A stretch of 64,000 nt of DNA from Pogona vitticeps (taxonomy: Eukaryota > Chordata > Lepidosauria > Squamata > Agamidae): NCBI RefSeq assembly GCF_051106095.1, contig NC_135785.1, forward strand, positions 94,645,501 through 94,709,500, written 5' to 3'. Position numbers and translations under genes: made by a program. Below the pieces are notes generated by a model. The model was not told where the DNA came from, searched no databases, and saw nothing but the letters and a program-made list of their open reading frames with translations. Below, one piece after another: positions 1 to 11,972 of the stretch; position 1 is the first letter of the stretch, and every line of letters begins with the position of its first letter.

Positions 1-540
1 CGGAGAAGAATTTGGGTGAAGAGGCTGTGGTCACGTGAGAAGCGCCTCGGGGCAAGCTTTGTGCTCAAGCTCTCGCTATATAGAACGCGCTATATACACG
101 TATATTAAACCCCTAATGTATTTTATTACATGACTTCCTCATAGTAAATGTTTAACGGTGTTTTTTTTTTTAAATTATCTTCTTGTTGTCTGGCGGTTCA
201 TTCTGTCGAGGAACCCCACTGAAAATCAAGGGGATTTAGTTCTGACTGAAAAGGTTCACGGTCCCTTCGCTGTTTTCCCAACCACAAAAGGGAGTTCATT
301 TACCAATAATAACCACAATGCGGGGTTAAAGCAAGGGCGCCAGGGCAGCAGGTGACTCAGGACTTCCCTTCTAAGAAAAGAAGCGCAAGCGCGAAGGTGT
401 TTCTAGACGAGCGTGCAAACTCGCGAGGAACGGCTTGCTCGTTCTGGGAATGAGCTGTGGGGACGCGGGAGCCGCGGCGCCCCTCTGGGCGAGACCGGGG
501 GGGAGGAGCGGAGGAGGGTTAATGGCCAGGAGGGGAAACG
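1..540. other. CpG-rich stretch at left edge, possible promoter flank
   Basis: This stretch is richer in CG dinucleotides than most of the window, especially 1-110 and 380-520 (for example gcgcaagcgcgaag and gagccgcggcgcccctctg). A palindromic E-box, GTCACGTGA, lies at 30-38. No coding exon is recognisable. Such a stretch often marks a vertebrate promoter, and the gene would most likely extend off the left edge. SIRT1 lies next to DNAJC12 in mammals and is transcribed away from it, so it is a candidate by synteny, but nothing of its protein is seen here. Confidence 0.4.
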
Positions 541-1400
541 GTGGCCTTGAACAAAGAGGCTTGTTACGGATTAATAAAAGGTGGGATAAATACGTTGGAA
601 AGTGATGTAATGAGAGAGCAGGCCTGGGCTATCTTGGAAGTAGAAGTCCCGCTGAAAACCGGAATCATTTGGGGCTCTATTGACGACTGCTTTTTGCCAA
701 ACGGCTCTCGCAGCGGCTTAAAAACATAAAACAGCAAACAACAACAAAAACACTATTATGCGACTGGAGGGGGAGAGGAATCGATTCGAATAAGTACTTT
801 CCCATAAGCATAGGTTTGCAACCTGTAAAACATTTGTACAACAATCTATAGGTTAGCTGGGATCCTAAACAAATGACACTAACCTACGCGGCTTTTTTCC
901 CTCCTTTTATCTTTAATTTTCGCCTCTGATTTTTTTAATGCAACACATGGACACTTTAAATTTTGCTGGCTGTTGGAGGGGCTTCCTTTCCCACACTTAT
1001 CCTTTCAGAAAGATGCCTTGTGCTAGCACCATTGGTATATTGATCTGTTAAAGAAGGTTGGAATAAACTAAAATAATGTTTCTAAAACAAGAAGTATTAA
1101 AGCACACAATTCTGGTTAATTATTGCTTGTCAAAGAGGTAGAGAAGCAAGGGCTGTCTTACAAGCATGGGCCTCGGTTAACAGAACTCAACAAAAACAGG
1201 TTGAGTACAGCCACAGGTCATTTCTGGTTCAGACAGACATATTCTATGGTGTCAGTATGGGCAGCGGCAGTTCTCCAGCAAGTAACCTTACCTGTTTTTC
1301 AGATTTTATAAAGAATAATTTTGTAGAGACCATGGTGTAATGAGAGTCCTACTGGATGTCTTTCAAACATTCATGGAGTGGCACACACCTATTAAAATTA
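541..1400. other. No gene seen
   Basis: AT-rich sequence without convincing reading frames or recognisable repeats. It lies between the CpG-rich edge and the first MITE. Confidence 0.4.
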
Positions 1401-1408
1401 TTTTAGGA

Positions 1409-1705
1409 GACACCTGGGCAAAGTGCGGTCTGAGGGCCATATGTGACTCACAAGCCACTCCTGTCCAGCCCGCTGATAGTTTTGAACATAAAAACTATTT
1501 ATAGCTTTTTGTCTAAAGTTGATCAGTTGCTTATATTTAACATACCACAAAAAAGCTCTTTAGTATTTGTGAAGATTTACAAGTTTAAAATAAAAACAAT
1601 CATTACATCACTGTTTCATTTTATTTTTAAGTAAATTTGGTTTGACCCTGAACACAGTTCAGATTTTTCATGTGGCCCCCTATAGAAATTAATTGCCCAC
1701 ACCTC
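1409..1705. mobile_element. hAT-type MITE
   Basis: The ends are inverted (left gacacctgggcaaagtgcgg, right aattgcccacacctc). An 8-bp target-site duplication flanks the element, ttttagga at 1401-1408 and ctttagga at 1706-1713 (7 of 8 match). The 8-bp duplication and the end sequence fit non-autonomous hAT elements. No transposase is encoded. Confidence 0.7.
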
Positions 1706-2553
1706 CTTTAGGATATGTGTGTACCCTCCTTCATGGATTGCTGCCTTGTTGTGGCAAAGGGGCTTGAGTAACTCAGAGAAGCTATGGGCTATGCTTTGCA
1801 GGGACACCCAAGGTGGACAGGTCATAGTGGAGAGTTCTGACTAAATGCGATCCACCTGGAGCAGAAACCGGTAAGCCACTCCAATATTTTTGCCAAGAAA
1901 ACTCCATTGACAGAAACAAAAGGCTAAAAGATATGATGCTGGAAAATGAGCCCCTCAGGTCGGAAGGCTTCCAACATGCTACTGAGGAAGAGCAGACGAC
2001 AAGTACAGGTTGGGCCAAAGCTAAAAGGACGGTCAGCTGCAGACGCCCCTGGAAATGAAAGGAAAGTCTGATGCTGCAAAGAAAAATACTGCATAGGAAT
2101 CTGGAATATAAGATCTATGAACCTTGGTAAGATGGATGTGGTCAAACAGTAGCTGGCAAGAGTAAATATTGATATCCTGGGTGTCAGTGAACTAAAATGG
2201 GTGGGAATGGGCGAATTCAATTCAGACAATTATCATATGTACTATTGTGGGCAAGAATCCCTTAGAAGAAATTGAGTAGCCCTCATAGTCAACAAAAGAA
2301 TGGGAAAAGATGTACTGGGATATAATCTCAAAAATGTTAGAATGATTTCAATACGAACCCAAGGCAGACCTTTCAACATCACAGTAATTCAAGTTTATGC
2401 ACCAACCACCAATGCTGAAGAGGCTGAAATTGACCAAATCTATGAAGACCTACAACACCTTCTAGAACTGACACCAAAGAAAGATGTTCTTCTCATTCTA
2501 GGGGACTGGAATGCTAAAGTAGGGAGTCAAGAGATAAAAGGAACAACAGGTAA

Positions 2554-2775
2554 TCTCTCTTCCTTATCACAACAATACACCCACAACAAGACACACTAAT
2601 CACCCATCTTCTGAAAGGACAAAAGCCTATCGTACAGCCATAAATACTCGCAAGCATACTACACCAGAGCACAGAGTGCTGTCCTCTGAAGACGCCGGCC
2701 ACAGAAACTGGCGAAACGTTAGGAAGAACAACCTCCAAAACATGGCCAAAGAGCCCAAAAAACCCTCAACAACCA
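2554..2775 (+). mobile_element. Short retroposon-like repeat inserted in BovB
   Basis: Perfect 13-bp direct repeats gaacaacaggtaa at 2541-2553 and 2776-2788 bound this 222-bp insert, which splits the BovB endonuclease reading frame. The 3' half (gtcctctgaagacgccggcc onward, ending in cctcaacaacca) is shared with copies at 8850-9097 and 28833-28989. The 13-bp duplication indicates target-primed insertion by a LINE rather than cut-and-paste transposition. Confidence 0.7.
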
Positions 2776-4689
2776 GAACAACAGGTAAGTTTGGCCGTGG
2801 AGTTCAAAATGAAGCACGGCAAAGGCTAATAGAGTTTTGTCAAGAGAATAAAGTGGTCATCACAAACACTCTTTTCCAACAACACAAGAGGCGACTGACT
2901 CTACACATGTACAACACCAGAAGGGCAATACTGAAATCAGATTGATTACGTTCTCTGCAGCCAAAGATGGAGAAGCTCTATACAGTCAGCAAAAACAAGA
3001 CATGGAGCTGATCGTGGCTCTGATCATCAGCTTCTTAGCCAAAGAATGCTCCAACTATCGTACAATTGCACTCATTTCACACACTAGCAAGGTTATGCTC
3101 AAAATCCTACAAGCCAGGCTTCAGCAGTATGTGGACCGAGAACTCCCAGAAGTACAAGCTGGATTTCGAAGGGGCAGAGAAACTAGAGACCAAATTGCTA
3201 TCATGCGCTGGATTATGGAGAAAGCCAGAGAGTTCCAGAAAAATGTCTATTTTTGCTTCACTGACTACGCAGAAGCCTTTGACTGTGTGGACCACAGCAA
3301 ACTATGGCAAGTTCTTAAAGAAATGGGAGTGCCCTGACCACCTTGTCTATCTCCTGAGAAATCTATATGTGGGAGAGGAAGCAACAGTTAGAACTGGATA
3401 TGGAACAACTGATTGGTTCAAAATTGGGAAAGGGTTCAAAATTGGGACAAGGCTGTATATTTTCCCCCTGCTTATTTAACTTATATGCGGAATACATCAT
3501 GCGAAAGGCAGGACTGGATGAATCCAAAGCTGGAATCAAGATTGCTGGAAGAAATATCAACAATCTCAGATATGCAGATGATCCCACTCTGATGGCAGAA
3601 AGTGAGGAGGAATTAAAGAACCTCATAATGAGGGTGAAAGAGGAGAGATGTTGTCCACTTCTGAGAAATTTCCTGCTGCTAATAACATCCAATGAAATAA
3701 ATAATGGTCATTATATGTAAAAATTGATCATAGTAAAAGCTGACAACTTGTCTATTGTCTAACTATTTTTTTTTTTTTTCATTTAGAATTGAGCCAACTC
3801 TTCCAATATTGTATTACAGGACAGCACTCCAACTATTGATGAATAGATCACATCCCTCTGCCCCACCATGTTGCTGGCTCTGTAGTGTCAAATTTACATA
3901 ATTTAGCAGAGGCTAAATACCCCTGGTGTACTATATTTAATTCATTTTCACAGGACGGGGCAGAAGCTGATTTAATAGGGAACACTGACCAAATCTTTTT
4001 CCAACAAGAATCCAATATTTAAGAATTAAGATCTATTTCCCATACTGTTCTTAATCCCTTTGCTTTTCTATACATGGCTTCCAATAACTATTCATAAATT
4101 TTTGGTGCCTGTCCCCTAGTTCTATCAGTAGATGGGACATAAAGTTCTGCATATGGCATTAGAGATCTTGGTGGTCTCGGAGTGTGCATTATGTGCTTAT
4201 GAAAATTTCACAGCTGGAATTCTTGATATTAAGTAGGACTGCTATTTTGAAGTGTTGTCTGGAAGGCATCACTGCTGATTGGTAATCTGTTGCAGAAAAG
4301 ATCTTGTATTCTAAAGACACCACATGATCTCCAGGTTTTATACAGGTTGAACTGCTCCTCAGAACATAATTGTGGATGGTTCAGGTATGGACAAAGAGGA
4401 CATGGAGGTAGTGTTTGACCCAGTGCATTCATAGATTATATGTGGCACCTAGGAAGGGATTTTCTAATTTGATAATATCAAACTTCAATTCTGAAAGGGT
4501 GGAAGAGAATATTATACAGTATCTGATTTTGATCTCTACTTTCCATATCAACCCATGATGTTGAATCATTATCTCTAATTACCTGAATTAATTCCTTTAA
4601 TTGAAAAACTTGGAGGTATAATTTCAGATTAGAGACTTCTAGTCCTCCTCTAGAAGCTGAACTGTATAATTGTTTTAGAAAATCTGATT

Positions 4690-5615
4690 TGCTCCTAGGG
4701 GGAACTTCTGATAGGTTATGGGAGATGGTCCCTAGGCTGAATGGTACTGCTCTCCAGTTTAGGGACCACGTGCATAATTTGGGCTTTCTTCTGGACCTAG
4801 CCTTGCGAGTCCCAGATTGCAGCCATGCCCAGATCAGCTTTTAACCAGCTTAGGCTAACTGTCCAACTTTGCCCCTATGTAGACAAGGACTCCCTCAGGA
4901 CTTTGGTGCAGGCCCTGGTCATATCCCAGATCAACTACTGCAATGTTTTCTATGTTGGGCTTCCCTTGAGCTTGATCTGGAGACTTGAGCAGGTCCAGAA
5001 TGTGGCAGCCAGACTAGTAGTGGGTTCAAATAAATTTGACCGCATAACTCTGGTTCTGGCTTGCCTCCACAGGTTGCCCATGGCATCCTGGATCAAGTTC
5101 AGTGTTCTAACACTCACATACAAAGCCCTCCACGATTTGAGCCCATGTTACTTGTCAGAGTGTCTTTTCTTAATGGCATCTGCCGAACCCACAAGATCCC
5201 AGTCAAGGTTTCTCTGGGTGGCTACCCCGAAGGAGGCTCGTAAATCCTCTACAAGAGGTTGGACTTTCTTCATGGTGGCTCCAGCTTTATTTAACCAGCT
5301 TCTGGAGGAGCTCCATCTAGCCCCCTCCCTGTTGACATTTAGGAAGCAATTAAAAACATTGGTTTTCAAGGAGATTTTCCACAACGACCCCCCCCCAGCT
5401 AACCACCTTCCCCCCCTCCTCTTCTCCCCTCCTTTTCCTCCATCTGCTCTTGGCTTATATGATTAGTCGCTGCCCTCTTTTAGGGTTATTGTTGCTGCTT
5501 TTAATATTTCTATTTTTATTTTTGTTTTCTATTACATATGTTGTATCCCGCCCAGAGTAGTGCCTCAACACTAATGGGAGTGGGATACAAATTGAATGAA
5601 TAAATTAATAAAATA
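4690..5615 (+). mobile_element. CR1/L2-clade LINE, 3' part
   Basis: The reading frame at 4825-5466 (213 codons) reads as the end of a CR1/L2-type reverse transcriptase: DKDSLRTLVQALV, SQINYCNVFYVGLPL, RLEQVQNVAARLV, then LTYKALHDLSPCYL. The upstream frame at about 4700-4800 continues the same protein (RLWEMVPRLNG, HNLGFLLDLAL). The copy ends with the typical 3' tail, cccgcccagagtagtgcc followed by aataaa-type repeats (5550-5615). It is 5'-truncated and lies inside the minus-strand L1 fragment. Confidence 0.8.
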
Positions 5616-6679
5616 AATAAATTCTTTTCCCTCTAACCAAAAGATTCTCTAATTGGCTTTTCTATCTGTGGGATCAAATCTTGTCTGGCTCAATAAGTAG
5701 AGTTTTGAATAAAAATAGAAGTTTTGGTAGATTATACACTTTCACCATTTCAGCTCTGCCAAGCAGTGACAGTCTAAGTTCATTCCACTTCATCATTTTA
5801 GTTTTAACCCTGTTACCTAATATTTTATAATTTCCTTAAAGTAGTTGGTTAAATCCTTTGTTAAAATTACTCTTAAATATTTAAGGCTAGGTAAGCATAG
5901 CATCACTCCAATCATATTCTGAATTTTGAAGGAAACCTCTATATCTGATGCCTTTGGCACCTGTGTCTCTGCTAGAAAGTGAAATTCTCTCCTTCCTAAT
6001 ATCTTGGGATACAGAGTGTTGAACACTTGTATTTCATTATCTTCAACCATTAGTTTCTTCTCATCCAGATATTCCTTCAAATTGACTGTTTAACACGGGT
6101 TGCTATATACATTACCAGTATATCTTGTAGTTTAATCAATCTTTTAACCATTCTTGCTCCAGCTTGCACTGCTGGTTCAATTTCTGCAGTAGGCAAGGAG
6201 TCCATGTTAAGAAACATGAGCACATTTTCTGACATACATTCTACTTAGTCATCTTTATCCATTATTTTAGAGTATTCTACTAAATTTCATATTATGCTGT
6301 CATGACTCTCTTCTCCATTCCTGTACTTTATCTTCAAATTTATTCCAATTGTCTTTTTATATGGTTCCTTATTGCTTCAGTCATTCACTGTTCTTGGCAG
6401 GCAGACTTGCTACTGTTTGCAACTGTTTCTCCCTGAAAGTCATATATAACTTGATACTGTGTTTTTAATCTTTCTTCCAGTGAATTCACTCGCCCCGTAA
6501 TTTTAGCAAATTGCTCCTCCATTTTTTTTATCTCTCTGCTAACAATAATGGTTGAACTACAGATCTTTGTAATGTAACACCTCCTGAAATGTATTATTTT
6601 GTTTTAGAATACATTTTTGCATCAGTTCTACTTGTTCAACTTCTATTTTTTATAGAAGCAAGTAGCTTAAAATTTCCAT

Positions 6680-6724
6680 TCTCTCTCTCTCTCACACACA
6701 CGCTTAATCTCTCTCTCTCTCTCT
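6680..6724. repeat. CT/CA-rich microsatellite
   Basis: Runs of ctctctctct interrupted by cacacacacg, then a second run of ctctctct. Confidence 0.8.
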
Positions 6725-7484
6725 GCTCCCCCTCCTTCTGTTGCAATGGATGGCTCTGTTGTTTCTTCCTGTAGGTTTTCTTCTTCTGAAGCTCAACATC
6801 AAAAAAACTAAGATCATGGCCACTGGTCTCATCGCCACCTGGCAAATAGAAGGGGAAGATATGGAGGCAGTGATGGATTTTACTTCCCTGGGCTCCATGG
6901 TCACTGCAGATGGTGACAGCAGCCACAAAATTAAAAGACAGCTGCTTCTAGGGAGGAAAGCAATGGCAAACCTAGACAACATCTTAAAAAGCAGACACAT
7001 TACCTTGCCGACAATGGTCTGCATAGTCAAAGCTATGGTTTTTCCTGTAGTGATGTATGGAAGTGAGAGCTGGACCATAAAGAAAGCTCACCGCCAAAGA
7101 TTTGATTCTTTTGAATTGTGGTGCTGGAGGAGACTCTTGAGAGTCCCCTGGACTGCAAGGAGATCCAAACTATCCGTTCTGAAGGAAATCAACTTTGAGT
7201 GCTCACTGGAAGGAGAAATCCTGAAGCTGAGGCTCCAATACTTTGGCCATCTCATGAGAAGAGAAGACTCCCTGGAAAAGATGCTGATGTTGGGAAAATG
7301 TGAAGGCAAGAGGTGAAGGGGACGACAGACGATGAGATGGTTGGGCAGTGTCATCGAAGCTACCAACATGAATTTGACCCACTTCCAGGAGGCAGTGGAA
7401 GACAGGAGGGCGTGGCATTCTCTGGTCCATGGGGTCACAAAGACTCAGACATGACTTAATGACTAAACAACCAATGTCTGTACC

Positions 7485-8285
7485 AGCTGTTTTCATTTGG
7501 TTTGTCCTTGAAGGTACTGTGGGAAAAACCTGTTCAAGTCATCCTTTGGACAGTCAGTTTTTATTCCATGTGAACAAAGAAGGCTTTGTTTTCATGGAAT
7601 AACTATATTGAACAATGTGTCTATCCTTCCAAAAACAAGAGTGACCTAGAGGATGATCAAAGAAACTGTCTCCACTGACCATGCAACTGAAATTTGGAAA
7701 GTAATGCATAGCCAATGGCTTTCAAATGCCCTTGTCATTGCTAGACTAAGATGCAAGAAAGCCATCAATCCCCAGCATAGGTTTTAGATTAGCCAAGGGT
7801 GCTACGACTCTTGAAGATTAATGTTTAGATTAGGACCTTGTAATGTAAAAAGTACATATATGCCCTAAAAACTCCACAGTACTGTAAAAGAGATGAAAAT
7901 GATGAACATTCAGATCTTTGGGATAAATGTGGTTTACCATGTACAGATAGGCATTAGACATACTATACTTCATATGGGCAATAGTGATGTACAGCGCCAT
8001 TATGGACTTGGAATAACAGGAAAGACATAAGTGCAACTGTTTATGAACCTATTTCAATGCTCAGATTGGATCATGATTATGTAATAAAATGGAAATCCCA
8101 CAGATATCAACAGCTTATAAGCATAGCTTCCAGCTATTGATAAAAATGAAGAAAGAAAAGAAAGATTATATTAAAAATTCAAATCTACTATGAAGCATAA
8201 GAAAACCAAATCCAAAATGTCATAATGGAAGATGTTAATCCTAAAACAGGCCAACTGTTACACAGAGTGTTATCCTTAAGTAGTA
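7485..8285. other. No gene seen
   Basis: AT-rich, apparently unique sequence between the BovB 3' end and a short CR1/L2 tail. No long reading frame or recognisable repeat was found. Confidence 0.4.
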
Positions 8286-8372
8286 TTATCTTTATCTGTC
8301 TAGAGTGGTCATATTGACCAGATAGGCGGGGGCATAAATATAATAAATAAATAAAATAAATAATTAAATACA
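8286..8372 (+). mobile_element. CR1/L2 3' tail
   Basis: A short LINE 3' end: gaccagataggcgggggcat followed by ataaataaataaa repeats. Confidence 0.5.
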
Positions 8373-8579
8373 CATACCTTGGGGACATTAAACATTAAGG
8401 GCACAGGGACATAGAATGCAGAGAGAACAGGCAATGGTTTTAGTTCACAATCTGGCTTTTCCTTCACTCACAGAATATATCTCCTGTGCAATAGCCCATC
8501 TCATTTAGCAAGCCTTAATATGTTTTCTGTTTATGAGGTGAGGGAGGAAAAATAAGAAGATGCTAGCCTATTTCCATCA

Positions 8580-8850
8580 GACCAGTTGTACATGCTTAAA
8601 TCTGGATGAACAGAAGAACAGAAGAATAGCCTTGTTGGATCAGACCAAAGGCCCATCTAGTCCAGCTTCCTGTATCTCACAGTGGCCCCACCAGATGCCT
8701 CTGGGAGCACATGAGACAACTAGATAGCCTGTCCCCCAATACCCCTCCCCTACATCTGGCATTTTGAGGTCCCTTCCTTTGAAGCTTGGAGATTCTATAT
8801 CCCCATCATGGCTTGTAACCTGCAATGGACTTTTCCTCCAGTGACAGATC
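8580..8850. repeat. Interspersed repeat, family not assigned
   Basis: The core ttgttggatcagaccaaagg followed by cccatctagtccagcttcct is a dispersed sequence I know from reptile genomes. I cannot assign its class. Confidence 0.45.
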
Positions 8851-9097
8851 ATCTCTCTCCCTTATCACAACAATACACCCACAACAAAAAACACGCTAAT
8901 CACCATAATCACCCAATCTCCTGCAAAGGACAAAAGCTGATCCCACAGCTATAAATACTCAACTATCCAACAAACTGCACCAGAGCACAGACAGAATTCT
9001 GACTCCTGTCCTCTGAAGATGCCAGCCACAGAGACTGGTGAAACATTAGGAAGAAAAACCTAATGGCCAAACAGCTTGGAAAACCCACAACAACTAT
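8850..9097 (+). mobile_element. Second copy of the short retroposon-like repeat
   Basis: It starts tctctctcccttatcacaac and shares the whole layout of the 2554-2775 insert, including the TATAAATACTC block and the end block tgaagatgccagccacagag. Its target-site duplication is not clear. Confidence 0.6.
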
Positions 9098-9128
9098 AAG
9101 ATCCCAGCCGCAAAAGCCTTTAAGAATA

Positions 9129-9638
9129 CAGTGGGGTCTTGACTTGAGAACTTAATCCGTATTGGAAGGCGGTTCTCAAGTCAAAAAGTTCTCAGGTCAA
9201 ATCTGCATTTCCCATAGGAATGCATTGAAAACCATTTGATCCGTATCTGCTCTTTTCCGTCCATAGAAACTAATGGGAAGCTGCTATTCCGTCTTTGACC
9301 ACTAGAGGGGGAATATTTTGTTTCTTTTTTTCTTAGGTCAAGAAAGGTTCAGGGAAGGCAGGGAAAATACAGTCCAGGCAGTACCAGGCAGTCTGAAGAC
9401 TGTCTCCCAATCCACTCTCTAAACGCTGGGAGGAGTGAGGAAGCAGACAGGCACCCTTTTCACTGGCCAACAGTTAACTGAAAGTTCACATTTTGCACTT
9501 TCCCTGCCTCCCACGTGGTTTTTTTCCAGTTCTTAACTCAAATCTAAGTACTTAAGTCAAGTCAATATTTTCCTATGAGAGTGGTTCTTAAGTCAAAATG
9601 TTCTTAACTCAAGCCGTTCTTAAGTCAAGACCCCACTG
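9129..9638. mobile_element. Tc1/mariner-type MITE
   Basis: The inverted ends CAGTGGGGTCTTGACTT and AAGTCAAGACCCCACTG match perfectly, with TA on both sides (9127-9128, 9639-9640). The element is 510 bp and has no transposase. The subterminal parts repeat the words ctcaagtc and ttaagtcaag in both orientations. Confidence 0.85.
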
Positions 9639-9830
9639 TACATTATCCCTATTGTGCTTAAGTTCGAGAACTGACCCCTAACAGACTCAGTGCCCATTAT
9701 TATAGTGGAGGATCATGTCAATAGGATTTATGTCAGAAGGTCATAGCCCATGGATAAACCTATGAGAGCATCCACTCACAAGGTGGAATATCACAATGAT
9801 CATGGAAAAACATCTGTATGAGTCTGTTCA

Positions 9831-9927
9831 AAAACAATATTCACTCAGTTTCGAGAAGTAAACACTGGTGGCTTCACAATGGTGAAGCACCAGTGTTAAC
9901 TTCTGGAAACTGAGTGAATAATGTTTT
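9831..9927. repeat. Near-perfect long hairpin (inverted repeat)
   Basis: Two arms of about 48 bases (9831-9878 and 9880-9927) pair with about three mismatches and one bulge. The tip is gcttcac-aatg-gtgaagc. No TIR/TSD pattern of a known MITE is evident. Confidence 0.75.
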
Positions 9928-10137
9928 ATGCTAAAACATCTAAACAATAAAAAAGACCCAATAACAGTCATTTGGCATTTACTAACTCATGCCTTTGCTG
10001 AAAGGTTTTTGTGTTTGATCAATTTCTTTAAAATCTGTTGAAATTAGTTTTGAAAACTGAACACATTCAAAGTGAAAGAGACAATATAACAAATTATCAG
10101 TAAAATGCTGCTTAAAATTTAATAGAGGAGTATACCT

Positions 10138-10352
10138 GTAGTGGCTGGATAGTTCAGTGAGTTAGGTAGGTTGGGAGTTCAGTTCCCCACTTTGCATCCT
10201 AGAAAAGCCAGCCTGTGTGGCAAGCAGAACTGTCCCAGGATGCACCCAGAAAAAAGGAATGGTAAACTAGCACTTTTTAGTACTTTCTATCTAAAAAACC
10301 CTGAAAAGGGTTGCCATAAGTCAGAATTGATTGATGACACACAATGGTTACC
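10138..10352 (+). mobile_element. tRNA-derived SINE with RTE-like tail
   Basis: The head has a tRNA-like B-box (gggagttcagttccccac). The body carries cagcctgtgtggcaagcag and the tail is gggttgccataagtcagaat. The same layout occurs at 14608-14830, 59992-60355 and, reversed, at 62463-62718. Confidence 0.65.
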
Positions 10353-11918
10353 TTACAAGTACGAGTCTGGCCAGTGGGGCACTCTGTGCAAAGCTCATTT
10401 CTGTCAGTAAAGCAACTTCATAGATACCTTGAATCAGCCATAATCAATGCTCTGTTCCCCCTGCCCTTGCAATCTTACACAGAATTTTTGTAGGGGCTTG
10501 TGTTATGATTGTCCATGCCCAGGTAATGTTTTTCAGTACCACCTCATCCTGATTTAGCTTCCAAGAATGCTGCAGTATCAGTTAATGGGTGTCTGATTCC
10601 CCCTCACACCTATTCAAGCAGCTCTGAGCCCTTGGTTAGTGTGGACTTCAGGGTTGCTATAGGTAGCTCCTTTCCAACACTGTTGCATCCTTAGAGTTGT
10701 GTTTCATCTTTGGTTATGTGACGCTATGGCACTCATCATTAGTGTTCTGAGCATGCAGGATATATACACTAGTTGCGTCCAGCAAGCTACATTCAGTATT
10801 GCTGGCACTGTGAATACTGCATTCAGCAAGTTTTGCCATTAACACCCAGTTCTGCACAATGAGATTTCAAATATTTAATTGTTCATATGGCAATTTTAAA
10901 TGAAAATAAATCTATACTCTGCTTCCATCCCTTGCAGTCTGCATATGCTAGGCACCCAAGCCTGTTTTGTTTCCTGCATATACCTAGATGGTAACAGGTT
11001 TGAAATTCATAGTCTCCAAACAATGATTAGATGCACCTTCTGTGAAGGGATGTTGAAGGTACTTGATTTATGCTGTTTACTATTAATGGTGGCAAACAAT
11101 TGTTATGGGAAATATGGCACTAAATCAATGAAGTACACTACTTTCTAATGAGCTAGCTGAGCTAGTCCTGTTGTACTATGACTGATGTTAGAAATATGTG
11201 GTACTCAGTGCCTTTCAGTAAGACTTAACTTCTTAATTCTTATATATTAATCAATAAGGAAAACCTTCAGACCATTCAGATGTTACCATACAGTTGTGAC
11301 TTATGTTTAACTTGGTCTGTTTGTTATTGTTACATTTGCAGGTGGTGGTCTATAAAGAAGTACTTTAAGTGGACGTGATCTGAAACACACACAAACATGA
11401 TGAGAAAACATTTTGTTCACATCTGTTGTAATTGCAAACATTAGATTTCATCATCTTCCACGTAAAGAAATTCTGGGTAAACAGAATTGCAGGCAATGTT
11501 TTGCAACAGTGTAGTAGCACTCGCTTCAGCTTCAGGCAAAAGTATCATACTGTATCAATGTTGGCTCCCCTTCCCCATGTTCTGTTGACAAAGGATTTAG
11601 GACTGAAGTTCGCAGGGCCATCAGTTTCTCTCTCAGCCACTTGCTTCACTCCTTCTCCACTCCCCTTCCCCCAAAATGGGCTGCTGACAAAAGGAAAGAT
11701 GATTCCTGCTGGAGGTCTGAACTGATGCCTTTCAGCTGGCTTTCGAAATTAATCTGAACACTTTTGAAATTAATCTAATGGTCTAAGACTGCGTGTTGCC
11801 CACCTCTGTCCTTTTTTTGATAGATTCTACGAGTCGGTGTTAACGATATTATTTTGAAAGCTTTTTGCAAGCGGGAACATCTATCACCTTGCTGGATTAT
11901 GTTTAACAATCTCCTGGA
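10353..11918. other. No gene seen
   Basis: Intergenic DNA upstream of DNAJC12. The reading frames are short and not conserved-looking. I recognise no repeat family. Confidence 0.4.
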
Positions 11919-11919
11919 A

Positions 11920-11943
11920 ACTACACGTCCCATGGATCCTTGC
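11920..11943 (+). promoter_or_regulatory. ZNF143-like promoter motif upstream of DNAJC12
   Basis: ACTACACGTCCCATGG followed by ATCCTTGC resembles the long ZNF143/SBS2 motif (ACTACAATTCCCAGCATG then CCTTGC), with 17 of 24 positions matching by eye. It lies about 90 bases upstream of the TATA box. MITE ends can look similar, so this is tentative. Confidence 0.3.
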
Positions 11944-11972
11944 AGTTGTATTGTGTTCGGCGTTTGCTTCCA

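Larger units (their letters stand above)
3649..6784 (-). mobile_element. L1-type LINE fragment inserted into BovB
   Basis: A T-run at 3767-3779 is the poly(A) tail of a minus-strand L1. The minus strand at 5620-6080 reads as the L1 ORF2 region after the polymerase core (YPKILGRREFHFLAE, LPSLKYLRVILTKDL). At 4229-4440 it reads as an ORF2 C-terminal stretch (WRSCGVFRIQDLF). The L1 block separates two adjoining BovB segments with only about 20 nt of BovB missing. Its own sequence is split by a CR1/L2 copy (about 4690-5615). About 118 bases between the BovB break and the T-run, and a CT-rich stretch at the far end, are not assigned. Stops and frameshifts are numerous. Confidence 0.7.
1726..7473 (+). 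mobile_element. BovB (RTE) LINE, broken, interrupted by later insertions
   Basis: The left part (1726-3648) begins with the BovB 5' leader, then carries endonuclease motifs (IQVYAPT, LGDWNAKVGSQEI at about 2380-2545) and reverse-transcriptase motifs (AKECSNYRTIALISHTSKV, FCFTDYAEAFDCVDHSKLW at about 3035-3310, YADD at about 3570). The right part (6785-7473) resumes at the residues expected next (LNIKKTKIMATG) and runs to the 3' end (FELWCWRRLLRVPWTARRS). Flanks atgtgtgtacc (1715-1725) and atgtctgtacc (7474-7484) match at 10 of 11 bases, the target-site duplication. Three events broke it. A 222-bp repeat inserted at 2554. An internal deletion near 3030 joins the end of the endonuclease domain directly to the RT core, removing about 1 kb. 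A 3.1-kb block carrying L1 inserted at 3649-6784. Frameshifts are also present, so it is dead. Confidence 0.9.
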
